Part shown: positions 8,985 through 17,188 of the stretch, in pieces | How positions within the stretch are numbered: position 1 is the first letter of the stretch | Layout of the letters: each line of letters begins with the position of its first letter | Source: Phragmitibacter flavus | Lineage (GTDB): Bacteria > Verrucomicrobiota > Verrucomicrobiia > Verrucomicrobiales > Verrucomicrobiaceae | Assembly (NCBI RefSeq): GCF_005780165.1 | Contig: NZ_VAUV01000016.1 | Span: forward strand, 1-64,000 | Direction of reading: 5' to 3' | Length of the DNA: 64,000 nt | Notes under the pieces: generated by a model | Told to the model about the DNA's origin: nothing | What the model saw: the letters and a program-made list of their open reading frames with translations, nothing else | Database searches by the model: none | Made by a program: the position numbers and the translations under genes

Positions 8985-9644
8985 ATGAAGATGGATCGAC
9001 GAATTGTTAGTGTTGTCGTGATGGTTGGTTTCGTGGGATGGGCCTCAATGATGATGGGGGAGGAACCGGTGACGATTAGGTTGGAGCCGAAGCCGGGCAA
9101 TTTTGAAGGGGCGGAGGCGTTTGGGCAAATTGCCTGGAAGGATTTGAAGGAAGGAGTGGTGAAGCGTGAGTCGAGCATCATGACCGAGGGGTATTTGCCC
9201 CAGGCGTTGGTTCTAGAAAAGATGGCCGACCCGGCTTCGGTGAGGTTGCAGTGGCGGGTGCGGGGAGCCTGGTTCTGGGCGAGTGAAGAGGGGGCTTATG
9301 GATTGGGTTTGCCGGTGCACGTTTCGGATTGGGTAAATCTGCATGTGGCCCCTGAGGGTTGGGTGTTGTTGCCGGCATTGGCGTTGCTGGAAGAGGCGGC
9401 AGGTTTTCCGGGGACACCGGAGGTGGAGGACGTTGTTAAAGTTTTGCAGAAGGATTACCCCACGGATGAGAAGGGGGATGGGATGGCGAAGACTTTTAAG
9501 GATCAGGTCAAAGCACAAGGGGAGGAGGCGGTGATGGGGCAGGTTTTGTATCTGTTGAAGGACATCGAGATTCGCTTTGCTGAGAAGGGGAAGGAGTTTC
9601 CTGAAGAGGCTCAGTTGGTCATTCACCTTGAGCCGGGATGTTAG
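8985..9644 (+). CDS. Putative exported protein, unknown function
   Basis: A 219-residue protein with a basic start (MKMDRR) and a hydrophobic segment VSVVVMVGFVGWASMMMG followed by EEP, consistent with a cleaved signal peptide. The mature part is rich in Glu and Lys, with an aromatic WRVRGAWFWASEEGAYG region and no recognised domain. AAGGGG lies a few bases before the ATG at 8985, a better ribosome binding site than most genes here; an in-frame GTG lies directly before it. Monocistronic, convergent with the next gene. Confidence 0.6.
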   Translation: MKMDRRIVSVVVMVGFVGWASMMMGEEPVTIRLEPKPGNFEGAEAFGQIAWKDLKEGVVKRESSIMTEGYLPQALVLEKMADPASVRLQWRVRGAWFWASEEGAYGLGLPVHVSDWVNLHVAPEGWVLLPALALLEEAAGFPGTPEVEDVVKVLQKDYPTDEKGDGMAKTFKDQVKAQGEEAVMGQVLYLLKDIEIRFAEKGKEFPEEAQLVIHLEPGC

Positions 9645-9687
9645 GAGGCTGCCTTTTAGTCATTTCAGCAATGGGCAACTTTGCGAC

Positions 9688-10185
9688 CTAAGATGGATCA
9701 CGCGCATGAACCTCCGCAATTTCTCGCTCAAACCGAGCAAGGTTTTTGCGATCAAGGTGACGCACGAAAACAAGAGCGACAAAACCAAATGCCGTCACGA
9801 TGGCGGGGACGATGAAGCGTTCTTTGTCCTGGGATCCATAAATGAGCCTGGACTGTTTAGGGTCTTCAGGATGAGAGATCAAGGTGATGCTTTCAAGGGG
9901 GGGATCGCCGGGGATGTCAGACGAGGCGATATAAAAGGTCTTGAGGAAGGTTTTTTCGGGGAACTTTGGAAGTTGAAAAGTCAGATCGTATTCATAACGT
10001 TGACCACTCTTGGTAGGAAATCGTCTAAAGTCTTTAACTTCAGCTTCGATGCGTAGACCTTCACGAAGAAGCTTCTGATCTGAGTAGAAATCAATGAGTC
10101 CGATCGTTGTTGCGACTGGGCCAAGGACGATGGCGATCCAAATCGCCCAACGAATTTTACGAGATGGGACAGTCCAGCGGCTCAT
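9688..10185 (-). CDS. DUF3592-like membrane protein
   Basis: 165 residues with two hydrophobic segments (about 12-31, IRWAIWIAIVLGPVATTIGL, and about 128-145, FIVPAIVTAFGFVALVF). They enclose an extracytoplasmic domain with EAEVKDFRRFPTKSGQRYEY and DLTFQLP. That layout, two helices around a beta-rich segment with a Y-x-Y-x-L-T-F motif, is typical of DUF3592 proteins, whose function is unknown. It precedes another small membrane-anchored gene on the same strand. Confidence 0.65.
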   Translation of the reverse strand: MSRWTVPSRKIRWAIWIAIVLGPVATTIGLIDFYSDQKLLREGLRIEAEVKDFRRFPTKSGQRYEYDLTFQLPKFPEKTFLKTFYIASSDIPGDPPLESITLISHPEDPKQSRLIYGSQDKERFIVPAIVTAFGFVALVFVRHLDRKNLARFEREIAEVHARDPS

Positions 10186-10230
10186 AGTTGGTTGATGAGA
10201 TAAGGGATGCTTCGAGCCTTTTAAGCAGTC

Positions 10231-10676
10231 TCAACTCCAGCAGGTCCATATCATGACGGTTCCGCGTTGAGGATGGTGTGTCAACTTTGCAAACGAAGCG
10301 CCACCTCCAGCGGGAATATCAAACGTGATAGTTCCGTCTGGCGATTCGAATATCGTAGTTTTTGGATCGGCAACCCCGGGCAGCCACGAACCCATTCGGC
10401 TACTGCAGATGGCTCTCCGAAGCACGAAACACGTAATCCGCGAGTGAACATTCCGCCCTCAGTGGTGATGGTGAAACTCTCGAGTTCGTGAGGAAAAGGA
10501 TTCAATCGCGCCCATTCATGGTTAGCGGTCCGTGCGCTCCTCTCAGTGAAATGTGGGTATCCTGGAGGCCCCAAAGTGATGTCCAAGTTATAGAGCAGGG
10601 AAACAATACTGATGACGGTCAATGCGAACCCAGCAAGAACACCTCCCACGAAAGATCGTTTTCTTCCATGAGCCAT
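10231..10676 (-). pseudogene. Small membrane-anchored hypothetical protein with a likely one-base frameshift
   Basis: The 5' part from 10676 encodes MAHGRKRSFVGGVLAGFALT with one membrane helix, then EWARLNPFPHELESFTITTE and AVAEWVRGCPG. In that frame the tail becomes unnatural and stops at 10281. The other minus-strand frame continues sensibly with VADPKTTIFESPDGTITF, DIPAGGGASFAKLTHHPQRG and TVMIWTCWS, stopping at 10231. Adding one base to the run of four C on the plus strand (about 10375-10378) joins them into one protein of about 148 residues. Either a young pseudogene or a base-calling error. No known domain. Confidence 0.6.
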
Positions 10677-10739
10677 GATTAATAAGGAGTTTTATTCGGA
10701 TGCTGTTTCAGCCAGGGCTCCGGGCTTGCAATCGCTGTT

Positions 10740-12014
10740 TCAGGCCGCGTTTTTGTCGACTTTCTTGCGAACCAGTGGTGCGCGTTCGCCTTTGACGACG
10801 GCCTCGGTGAGGGTGACGGTGCGGACGTCGCGGCGGCTGGGGATCTCGAACATCACGTCGAGCATGATGCGTTCGAGGATGCTACGCAGGGCACGGGCAC
10901 CGGTGCCGCGTTTGATGGCTTCGGCAGCCATGGCGACGAGGGCGTCACGGTTGACCTGAAGGTCGACGCCATCAATGCCGAGGAGTTTGGCATATTGTTT
11001 GATGAGGGCGTTTTTGGGCTCGGTGAGAACGCGGACGAGTTCTTCCTCGGTGAGCTGCTCCATGGGAACGAGGACAGGGAGTCGACCGATGAATTCGGGG
11101 ATGAGACCAAAGCTGAGGAGGTCTTCGGGCTGGACGTCGCGTTTGAGGGCGTCGTCGCTTTCTTCACGAAGAGAGAGGCCAGCGCCGTAGCCCATGGTTT
11201 TCTGCCCGCGTCGACGACGGATGATTTGTTCGAGTCCGGTGAAGGCACCGCCGCAGATGAAGAGGATGTTCTGGGTGTTGACCTGGATGTATTCCTGCTG
11301 GGGATGTTTGCGTCCGCCCTGGGGGGGGACGTTGCACATGGTGCCTTCGAGAATTTTGAGCAGGGCTTGCTGGACGCCTTCGCCGCTGACGTCGCGGGTG
11401 ATGCTGACGTTTTCGGTTTTGCGTCCGATTTTGTCGATTTCGTCGACATAAATGATGCCGATCTCGGCGCGTGCGACATCGTAGTCGGCAGCCTGGAGGA
11501 GGCGCAGGATGATGTTTTCGACGTCTTCGCCGACATAGCCGGCTTCGGTCAGGGTGGTGGCGTCGGCGATGCTGAAGGGGACGTTGAGGACTTTTGCCAA
11601 AGTTTTGGCGAGCAGGGTTTTGCCGCAGCCGGTGGGACCGACGAGGAGCACGTTGCTTTTCTCGATTTCGACGTCGGTGTATTCGTTGATGGCGGCGGTT
11701 TTGCGTTCGTTGCCTCCTGCCTGGGTGCTGAGGATGCGTTTGTAGTGGTTGTGAACGGCAACGCTGAGAACTTTTTTGGCCTGGTGTTGACCGATCACAT
11801 GCTGGTCAAGGGTGGCCATGAGGTCGGCGGGTTTGGGCACGACGAGGGGCGGAAGGGAGTCGAGTTCAGTATTGGCCTCCTTGTCGAGGATGGATTTGCA
11901 GACCTCAATGCAGTTGTCGCAGATGTAAACTCCCGGGCCGGCAATGAGCTTTTTCACCTCGGCGTGACTCTTGCCACAGAAGGAGCAGATGGTGAGGTTG
12001 GAAGCGCGGGCCAT
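10740..12014 (-). CDS. clpX: ATP-dependent Clp protease, ATP-binding subunit ClpX
   Basis: ClpX is the AAA+ unfoldase that recognises tagged proteins and feeds them to ClpP. The 424-residue product has the N-terminal four-Cys zinc domain (Cys10, 13, 32 and 35). Walker A GPTGCGKT lies at about 126-133, the GYVGED pore-loop region near 160, and Walker B IIYVDEID near 187. Later motifs are the sensor-type segment [14 protein letters not shown] and [10 protein letters not shown]. Length and all motifs are standard. No clpP is next to it, so the protease subunit must be encoded elsewhere. Confidence 0.97.
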   Translation of the reverse strand: MARASNLTICSFCGKSHAEVKKLIAGPGVYICDNCIEVCKSILDKEANTELDSLPPLVVPKPADLMATLDQHVIGQHQAKKVLSVAVHNHYKRILSTQAGGNERKTAAINEYTDVEIEKSNVLLVGPTGCGKTLLAKTLAKVLNVPFSIADATTLTEAGYVGEDVENIILRLLQAADYDVARAEIGIIYVDEIDKIGRKTENVSITRDVSGEGVQQALLKILEGTMCNVPPQGGRKHPQQEYIQVNTQNILFICGGAFTGLEQIIRRRRGQKTMGYGAGLSLREESDDALKRDVQPEDLLSFGLIPEFIGRLPVLVPMEQLTEEELVRVLTEPKNALIKQYAKLLGIDGVDLQVNRDALVAMAAEAIKRGTGARALRSILERIMLDVMFEIPSRRDVRTVTLTEAVVKGERAPLVRKKVDKNAA

Positions 12015-12183
12015 GGCGGAGAAGGGGAGGGGAAGGTGGTTCGAGGTCTTGCTTTTGACTGTGACATGGGGCGCAAAGGATGCGCAAGTGATTTATAAGG
12101 TGAGATAAGCAGGCGGTGGGCCAGTGATGAGGGTGGAAGACGAAAGAAAGAGGGAAGGATGGGGCAACGTTTGTGTCTGACTT

Positions 12184-12819
12184 ATGAAATTGATACGTAT
12201 CGCAGTGCTGGTTCTGTTGTGTTCTTCTGCCCGCGCGGAGGAGGGATTTGTCGATCTTTTTAACGGGAAGAATCTGGACGGCTGGATGGTGGTGCCGGAG
12301 AATCCGAAAGTTTGGACGGTGAACAAGGGGGAACTGGCGCGCAAAGTGCAGTCGAGCTACTTGTGGACGGAGAAGCAGTATGGCGATTTTGTTTTGGAGC
12401 TGGAGTTTAAGGTGACTCCGGGTTGTAACAGCGGATTGTTTTTCCGCACGGACCCGAAGAGCCCGGTGCAGGGTGGGTTTGAGCTGCAGATCATGGACTC
12501 GCATGGCAAGAAGGAGCTGGGCAAGCACGACTGCGGGGCGCTTTATGATGCGAAGCCGGCAATGGTGAATGCGGTGAAGCCGGTGGGCGAATGGAACAAG
12601 ATGCGGGTGGAACTGAAGGGGCCGAAGTTGGTGGCGTATCTGAATGGGGAGAAGATTCAGGACCTGAGTCTCGACGACTGGACGACGCCGAAAATGAATC
12701 CGGACGGTTCAGAAAACAAATTTGAAAAGGCCCTGAAGGATTTGCCAAGGACCGGACACATCGGGTTTCAGGATCACGGTCATGATGTGTTTTACCGGAA
12801 CATTCGGATCAAGGAATGA
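12184..12819 (+). CDS. Secreted DUF1080 (3-keto-disaccharide hydrolase-like) protein
   Basis: A 211-residue exported protein with signal peptide LIRIAVLVLLCSSARA. The rest is one DUF1080 jelly-roll domain: FVDLFNGKNLDGW at the start, DFVLELEFKVTPGCNSGLFF, GGFELQIMD, CGALYD, GEWNKMRVELKG and a closing HIGFQDHGHDVFYRNIRI. DUF1080 domains are greatly expanded in Verrucomicrobiota and Planctomycetota, and some members hydrolyse 3-keto-glucosides. Whether this one has that activity cannot be judged from sequence. Confidence 0.88.
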   Translation: MKLIRIAVLVLLCSSARAEEGFVDLFNGKNLDGWMVVPENPKVWTVNKGELARKVQSSYLWTEKQYGDFVLELEFKVTPGCNSGLFFRTDPKSPVQGGFELQIMDSHGKKELGKHDCGALYDAKPAMVNAVKPVGEWNKMRVELKGPKLVAYLNGEKIQDLSLDDWTTPKMNPDGSENKFEKALKDLPRTGHIGFQDHGHDVFYRNIRIKE

Positions 12820-12881
12820 GGGGCGTTTACGGCGGCTGGCGGTTGTTCGCCTTAGATATGTGCAACTGCTTAGCCGCGTTT

Positions 12882-13196
12882 CTACTTGGATGTGCCAATG
12901 CACAGGATTTGTTCGACACGCTCAGGTCTGAAATTTTCGAGGTCTTCTTTGCGGAGCCATCCACGACGCAGGCAAGTGGCGAAGGTTATCTCTAGACAAT
13001 TATAGCTGTATTGAAAGATGGTTTGGAGGTCGCGACGCCATGCTCGAATTTTTAACTCGTAAGCCCAGAGTTGGTCGAGAGTGGCTATTTTATGGCTCCT
13101 GTGGCGATCAAGAAATTCTTCGGTTGCTTTAGAAAGGGCTCGATCAAAAATGATCCGGGCGGCCTTCTTTTCGGCGGGAGACCAAGGAATGCTCAT
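12882..13196 (-). CDS. Hypothetical protein, 104 aa
   Basis: A basic, mostly helical protein starting MSIPWSPAEKKAARIIFDRA and ending LENFRPERVEQILCIGTSK. The regular composition (Arg/Lys/Glu with interspersed Leu/Ile) suggests a real soluble protein. I recognise no domain. It is preceded on the same strand by the pilT genes, 120 bp upstream, with a pair of palindromes in the gap. Confidence 0.5.
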   Translation of the reverse strand: MSIPWSPAEKKAARIIFDRALSKATEEFLDRHRSHKIATLDQLWAYELKIRAWRRDLQTIFQYSYNCLEITFATCLRRGWLRKEDLENFRPERVEQILCIGTSK

Positions 13197-13250
13197 CGGC
13201 GCGGGGACATGCGAGAGGGCTGAGTGGAATTGAATCTCGCAAACGTGCGG

Positions 13251-13290
13251 GTTCCCGGCAAGATGCCGGGAACGACACGCAAGATGCGTG
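13251..13290. repeat. Twin palindromes with identical AGA loops
   Basis: Two adjacent perfect hairpins. The first is GTTCCCGGCA-AGA-TGCCGGGAAC (13251-13273). The second is CACGCA-AGA-TGCGTG (13276-13290). Both share the centre GCAAGATGC. There is no T run, so this is not a typical terminator. It lies in the 120-bp gap after pilT and looks like an intergenic REP-like element. Confidence 0.7.
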
Positions 13291-13316
13291 TGCTACCCTG
13301 GGACATTGACCTCCGG

Positions 13317-14417
13317 TTACTTGTCTTCGCCACCTGAGGCGACACCGACGGCGGCGTCTTCGGGTGGGAGGAAGGCTTTGAAGCGGTTTTTGTCGATGGC
13401 TTTCATGTAGGCCTCCATCGGGCTGATGTAGCCGTCGCGGAGCTTTTCCCAGATGGCTTCGTCCATGAACTGCATGCCGAGGGCTTTGCCACCGATGATG
13501 ACGTCGTAGAGTTTCTGAGTGGCACCTTCCCGGATGATGGCTCCGACGGCGGGGGTGGAGACCATGATCTCGTTGACGGCGGCGCGACCTTTGCCGTCGG
13601 CTTTTTTGACGAGGAGCTGGGCGACGACGCCGCGCAGCGAGGCGGCGAGCATGGTGCGCACCTGGCTTTGCTGGTCGGAAGGGAAAACGTCGACAATACG
13701 GTCGACGGTTTTGCGGGCGTTGTTGGTGTGCAGGGTGCCGAAGACCAACAGGCCGGTTTCGGCGGCGGTGAGGGCGAGGGAAATGGTTTCGTAGTCGCGC
13801 ATCTCACCAACGAGCACGATGTCGGCATCTTCACGAAGGGCGGCGCGCAGGCCGTCGGAGAAGGTGGGGGTCTGGATGGGGACCTCGCGCTGGGTGATGA
13901 TGGATTTTTTGTTGTTGTGGACGAACTCGATGGGTTCTTCAACGGTGATGATGTGACGGTTGAAGTTGGAGTTGATGTAGTCGATCAGCGCCGCAAGGGT
14001 GGTGGATTTGCCGGAGCCGGTGGGGCCAGTGACAAGCACGAGGCCGCTGCGCATGTGGCCAAATTCCTTGACGACAGGGGGGATGTTGAGTTGCTCGAGG
14101 GAGGCGATTTTGGTGGGAATGATACGGAACACCGCGCCGTAGCCGTGAAGCTGGCGGAGGTAGTTGCAGCGGAAGCGGGAGTCGACGTCCATCTGGTAGG
14201 CAAAGTCGAGGTCGCCTTTTTCCTTGTATCGTTCCCAGGCGCGCGGCTCACAGATCTCGCGCATCATGGTTTCCAGATACTGCTCGTTGAGGATCTCGTT
14301 GGTGATGGGTTTGATAGAGCCGTGGACGCGCACCTTCGGCGGTTGTCCTTGGGTGAGATGGAGGTCGGAACCGCCGAGTTCAATCAGCTTTTGGAAATAG
14401 GCGTCGATGATGGGCAT
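13317..14417 (-). CDS. pilT: Type IV pilus retraction ATPase PilT
   Basis: A 366-residue secretion ATPase that drives pilus disassembly and twitching motility at the inner membrane. The N-terminal PAS-like domain has GGSDLHLTQGQPPKVRVHG. The core has Walker A GPTGSGKST (about 131-139), the Asp box VEEPIEFVH, Walker B ALREDADIVLVGEMRD and the His box GLLVFGTLHTNNA. The C-terminal AIIREG segment resembles the PilT AIRxxI retraction motif. It follows a second PilT-like gene 120 bp upstream on the same strand. The two share the whole ATPase core and are probably a PilT/PilU-like pair. Confidence 0.94.
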   Translation of the reverse strand: MPIIDAYFQKLIELGGSDLHLTQGQPPKVRVHGSIKPITNEILNEQYLETMMREICEPRAWERYKEKGDLDFAYQMDVDSRFRCNYLRQLHGYGAVFRIIPTKIASLEQLNIPPVVKEFGHMRSGLVLVTGPTGSGKSTTLAALIDYINSNFNRHIITVEEPIEFVHNNKKSIITQREVPIQTPTFSDGLRAALREDADIVLVGEMRDYETISLALTAAETGLLVFGTLHTNNARKTVDRIVDVFPSDQQSQVRTMLAASLRGVVAQLLVKKADGKGRAAVNEIMVSTPAVGAIIREGATQKLYDVIIGGKALGMQFMDEAIWEKLRDGYISPMEAYMKAIDKNRFKAFLPPEDAAVGVASGGEDK

Positions 14418-14423
14418 ATCGGG

Positions 14424-14458
14424 AAAGGATAAAGGATGAAGGCTAAAGGATAAAGACT
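14424..14458. repeat. Five 7-bp tandem repeats (AAAGGAT type) upstream of pilT
   Basis: Plus-strand units AAAGGAT, AAAGGAT, GAAGGCT, AAAGGAT, AAAGACT in exact 7-bp register. They end seven bases before the pilT start codon on the minus strand, so the transcript would carry CTTT-rich heptamers in its leader. The same unit recurs at 58800-58827 and 59829-59856. Confidence 0.85.
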
Positions 14459-14486
14459 GAGCCGCGTATTGCGGGGGTGGGGAGTG

Positions 14487-14514
14487 AATTTAAATTCAAA
14501 ATTTAGAATTCATC
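14487..14514. repeat. AT-rich 7-bp quasi-repeat between the two pilT-type genes
   Basis: AATTTAA, ATTCAAA, ATTTAGA, ATTCATC: four degenerate units with a 7-bp period in an otherwise GC-rich region, 29 bases from the AAAGGAT array. Confidence 0.45.
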
Positions 14515-14537
14515 ATCTCGCCCGCAGGGCGGGGCGG

Positions 14538-15713
14538 TCAGCTTTCGAGGAATTTGCGCATGCTTTGTTTGTCTTCGGAGCGGCCGAAGCATTCGTCACG
14601 GCTGATGTAACCCTGGCTGTAAAGGTTTTGCAGGGAGTCATCCATGGTGACCATGCCGACGGCCTTGCCGGTTTGCATGATGCCAGGGAGCATGAAGGTT
14701 TTGCCTTCACGAATGCAGTTTGCCACAGCGGGGGTGTTGACGAGGACTTCGAGGGCGAGGACGCGTCCGTGTCCATCCTGGCGGGGAACGAGCTGCTGGG
14801 AGACGATGCCGCGCAGGGATTCACTGACCATGATGCGGATCTGATCGCGCTGGTCGGAGGGGAAAACGTCGAGCACACGATCGAGGGTTCGTGGGGCGTT
14901 GCCGGTGTGCAGGGTTCCGAGCACCAAGTGACCGGTTTCTGCCGCAGTGATGGCGAGGGAGATGGTCTCCAAATCGCGCATTTCACCGACCATGACGACG
15001 TCCGGATCTTCACGCAAAGCTCCGCGCAGGGCGGCGGCGAAGGATTGGGTGTGGGTGCCGACTTCGCGTTGATTGACGTGGCAACCTTTTGGGGTGAAGA
15101 CGAATTCGATAGGGTCTTCGAGAGTGATGATGTGATCGTCGCGGTCCTTGTTCACCTCATCAATGAGCGAGGCGAGGGTGGTCGATTTGCCGGAACCGGT
15201 GGCTCCAGTGACGAGGACGAGACCGTTTTGGAATCGGGTCAGGGTGCGGCAGGTCTCGGGAAGGCCGAGCTCTTCAATGGAGCGAATGCGGGTGCTGATG
15301 ACGCGGAACACCATGTTGATGCCGAGACGCTGTTGCACGACGGAACAACGGAAGCGGCCAAATTCGGGTGAGTAGGCAAAGTCGACGTCGCCGCGTTTCT
15401 CGAGCGTCTTGATGTGGTTTTGGGCCAGGAAGGCGTAGGCGAGTTTTTCGGCGTCTTCGGGTCGGATGTTGGCGGCATTTTGCCAGATGGGCTGGAGGGT
15501 GCCGTAACGACGCCACATGGGCGGGGAGCCGGTGGCGATGTGAAGATCGGAGCAATCGTATTGCTGGGCGAGCTTGAGGTAGTCGTCGACGGAATTGAGG
15601 GTGGAGACGACGGAACTGTCGGGATTTTCGCTGGTAACAACGGCAGCGGGTGAACTGTCGTCATCAGCGACCACAGCAACAGCAATGATTTCTTCTTCTT
15701 CGGACTGGCTCAT
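14538..15713 (-). CDS. PilT/PilU-family type IV pilus ATPase (second copy)
   Basis: A 391-residue PilT-like ATPase. Residues 1-40 are an acidic, low-complexity extension. Then come the PAS-like domain (CSDLHIATGSPPMWRRYG), Walker A GATGSGKST (about 160-168), LEDPIEFVF, Walker B ALREDPDVVMVGEMRD and the His box GHLVLGTLHTGNA. A PilU role, supporting PilT-driven retraction, is likely from the tandem arrangement but not proven. Its start overlaps the stop of the upstream membrane-protein gene (15710-15713), so the two are translationally coupled. Confidence 0.9.
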   Translation of the reverse strand: MSQSEEEEIIAVAVVADDDSSPAAVVTSENPDSSVVSTLNSVDDYLKLAQQYDCSDLHIATGSPPMWRRYGTLQPIWQNAANIRPEDAEKLAYAFLAQNHIKTLEKRGDVDFAYSPEFGRFRCSVVQQRLGINMVFRVISTRIRSIEELGLPETCRTLTRFQNGLVLVTGATGSGKSTTLASLIDEVNKDRDDHIITLEDPIEFVFTPKGCHVNQREVGTHTQSFAAALRGALREDPDVVMVGEMRDLETISLAITAAETGHLVLGTLHTGNAPRTLDRVLDVFPSDQRDQIRIMVSESLRGIVSQQLVPRQDGHGRVLALEVLVNTPAVANCIREGKTFMLPGIMQTGKAVGMVTMDDSLQNLYSQGYISRDECFGRSEDKQSMRKFLES

Positions 15714-16159
15714 TCGATGGGATCGGGCTTGTATAATGGGGAATTATTGGAATTGGAATGGGATGACGCCGGTTTGGGCGTTTGAAACTTGTCGAGATAC
15801 TGCATGGCCAGCGGCATGGCTTTTTGGGTGGCGAGGGCGAGCAGCGGTTCACGTGCGAGTCCCCAAGCGCTGCCAATTAGAATGCCCGCAATGGTTCGCC
15901 TTTTTGTAGCGGATTTGGTTGAAGTGTCACGACTATTTTTCCTCGGGCCTGAAAAGAGCATGCGGGTGAGCAGGAATCCGCCGATTGCGGTGCCTGCGAG
16001 GACCCAAACACCGTGCTTTCGAACAGTGTTTTCGACGATGGAGCGCGGACTGAGTCGTTCCCGCGCGTGGTTGATGCCGAGATGAAGAGAGGACCGCGAT
16101 TCTGCGAGAGCGAGAAGGGCCTGTTTCTTTAGGATTTCTTTGTTTGGTTTGCCAGCCAT
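15710..16159 (-). CDS. Small membrane protein, YqjK-like position, unknown function
   Basis: 149 residues starting MAGKPNKEILKKQALLALAE. Two weakly hydrophobic segments are seen (HGVWVLAGTAIGGFLLTRML around residue 50 and TIAGILIGSAWGLA around 90), then a Pro/Ser/Asn-rich tail. It starts inside the end of the holin-like gene and ends in an ATGA overlap with the PilU-like gene. The place after yqjD- and yqjE-like genes matches yqjK of enterobacteria, but the sequence resemblance is too weak to name it so. Confidence 0.7.
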   Translation of the reverse strand: MAGKPNKEILKKQALLALAESRSSLHLGINHARERLSPRSIVENTVRKHGVWVLAGTAIGGFLLTRMLFSGPRKNSRDTSTKSATKRRTIAGILIGSAWGLAREPLLALATQKAMPLAMQYLDKFQTPKPASSHSNSNNSPLYKPDPIE

Positions 16160-16539
16160 GTTCGGTCTTTTTGGAGTTCGTTGATGGAGTCGGCAAACCA
16201 AAGTGCGGATTTGATGCGTGCCAGGGCGACAAGGAAACAGATCAACGCGAGAACAAGTTGTGCGCCTGCAAGGATAAAGATCGCTTTGAGCGGACTCCAG
16301 CCGGTTTGTTCGATGATGAGCGCAGCGAGTCCCGCAGTGAGAAGCAACCAGCCGGTCAGGGCGATGATGCTGCCGAGGATCGTGAAGATGACGACCCGGA
16401 GGAGTATTTGAAGGGCCTCCTGAGTTTCAATGCTGAGGAGCAGACCTCTGGCTTCGATGTAACGGAGAAGGGTGGCACTGATCCCTCCCATGGCCATGGG
16501 AGGGGTGGATGGGGCCGATGCCGGCGCGGCGGGTTCCAT
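16129..16539 (-). CDS. YqjE-like membrane protein (phage holin 3_6 / DUF1469 type)
   Basis: 136 residues. A Pro/Ala-rich start is followed by an amphipathic segment (ATLLRYIEARGLLLSIETQE) and two long membrane helices (about 47-77 and 86-110). Then comes a short charged tail (ARIKSALWFADSINELQKDR). This layout is that of the YqjE family, inner-membrane proteins often next to YqjD. The annotation 'holin' reflects family naming, not evidence of lysis. Upstream is the YqjD-like gene on the same strand. Confidence 0.8.
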   Translation of the reverse strand: MEPAAPASAPSTPPMAMGGISATLLRYIEARGLLLSIETQEALQILLRVVIFTILGSIIALTGWLLLTAGLAALIIEQTGWSPLKAIFILAGAQLVLALICFLVALARIKSALWFADSINELQKDRTWLANQTKKS

Positions 16540-16594
16540 GCGCGGTTAAATATGTTAGGGTCTTTACTGCCGGTGGGTCGCTGGACGCTAGGGT

Positions 16595-16987
16595 CTAGCG
16601 CTTTTTCAAGATGACACCGAGAATGATGCCAACGCCCAAGGCGGCAAGAAGAGCCTGGAGGGGTTTTTCGCGGGTGTATCTTTCAGCTTCGGCGGTGTAG
16701 TCGAGCGCCTGGCTGCGTGCATCGGTCCAGGTTTTGTCGGCGTAATCTTTGACCTGATGGGCTTTTTCCCCGGCGGTTTCGCGGAACTCATGAGCTTTTT
16801 GTTCGGCAGCACCACGGAATTCCTGGGCTTTGGCCGATGCGACACCACGAAACTCTTGAGCTTTGGCGGTCGCGGCGGCGCGAAGTTCTTCAGCGGCTTT
16901 TTTGGCGCTGGCTTTGGCGGCAGCGAAAGGGTCGGTTCCTGGAGTTTCAGCGGCGGGTTCGAAAGGATGTTGGGTTTCGTCGGACAT
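16595..16987 (-). CDS. YqjD/ElaB-like tail-anchored protein (DUF883 type)
   Basis: 130 residues: an acidic start, then a long Ala/Lys/Glu helix with imperfect repeats of AKAQEFRG and QKAHEFRE (about residues 40-75). A C-terminal membrane helix with glycines (LQALLAALGVGIILGVILKK) follows. In Escherichia coli, YqjD and ElaB are inner-membrane tail-anchored proteins that bind ribosomes in stationary phase; the same role here is inference. The minus-strand frame stays open far upstream, but that part is antisense to asnB. The start at 16987 is the first sensible ATG. Confidence 0.85.
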   Translation of the reverse strand: MSDETQHPFEPAAETPGTDPFAAAKASAKKAAEELRAAATAKAQEFRGVASAKAQEFRGAAEQKAHEFRETAGEKAHQVKDYADKTWTDARSQALDYTAEAERYTREKPLQALLAALGVGIILGVILKKR

Positions 16988-17188
16988 GATCGTGTAAGTA
17001 GTAAGGTTGTGGGAAGTGTTTTTCGATTCCTGAGGTAATACAGCAGCATCCGAGGGTTTTTGCCAAGGAAAAGTTGTGCCGTGTAGTTGAGGATTCGGAT
17101 TTGTGACAACTGGTGGATGTCTGGGTTCACTTTCTGTTTGTGGGGAGGCGGGAGAGACGCATACTGAGCAACAATTCATTGTTCTTTC

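Noticed and set aside
16580-16600. CGCTAG-GGT-CTAGCG hairpin with T run on the plus strand
   Set aside because: No plus-strand gene ends before it, and on the minus strand there is no T run; it merely spans the yqjD-like stop.
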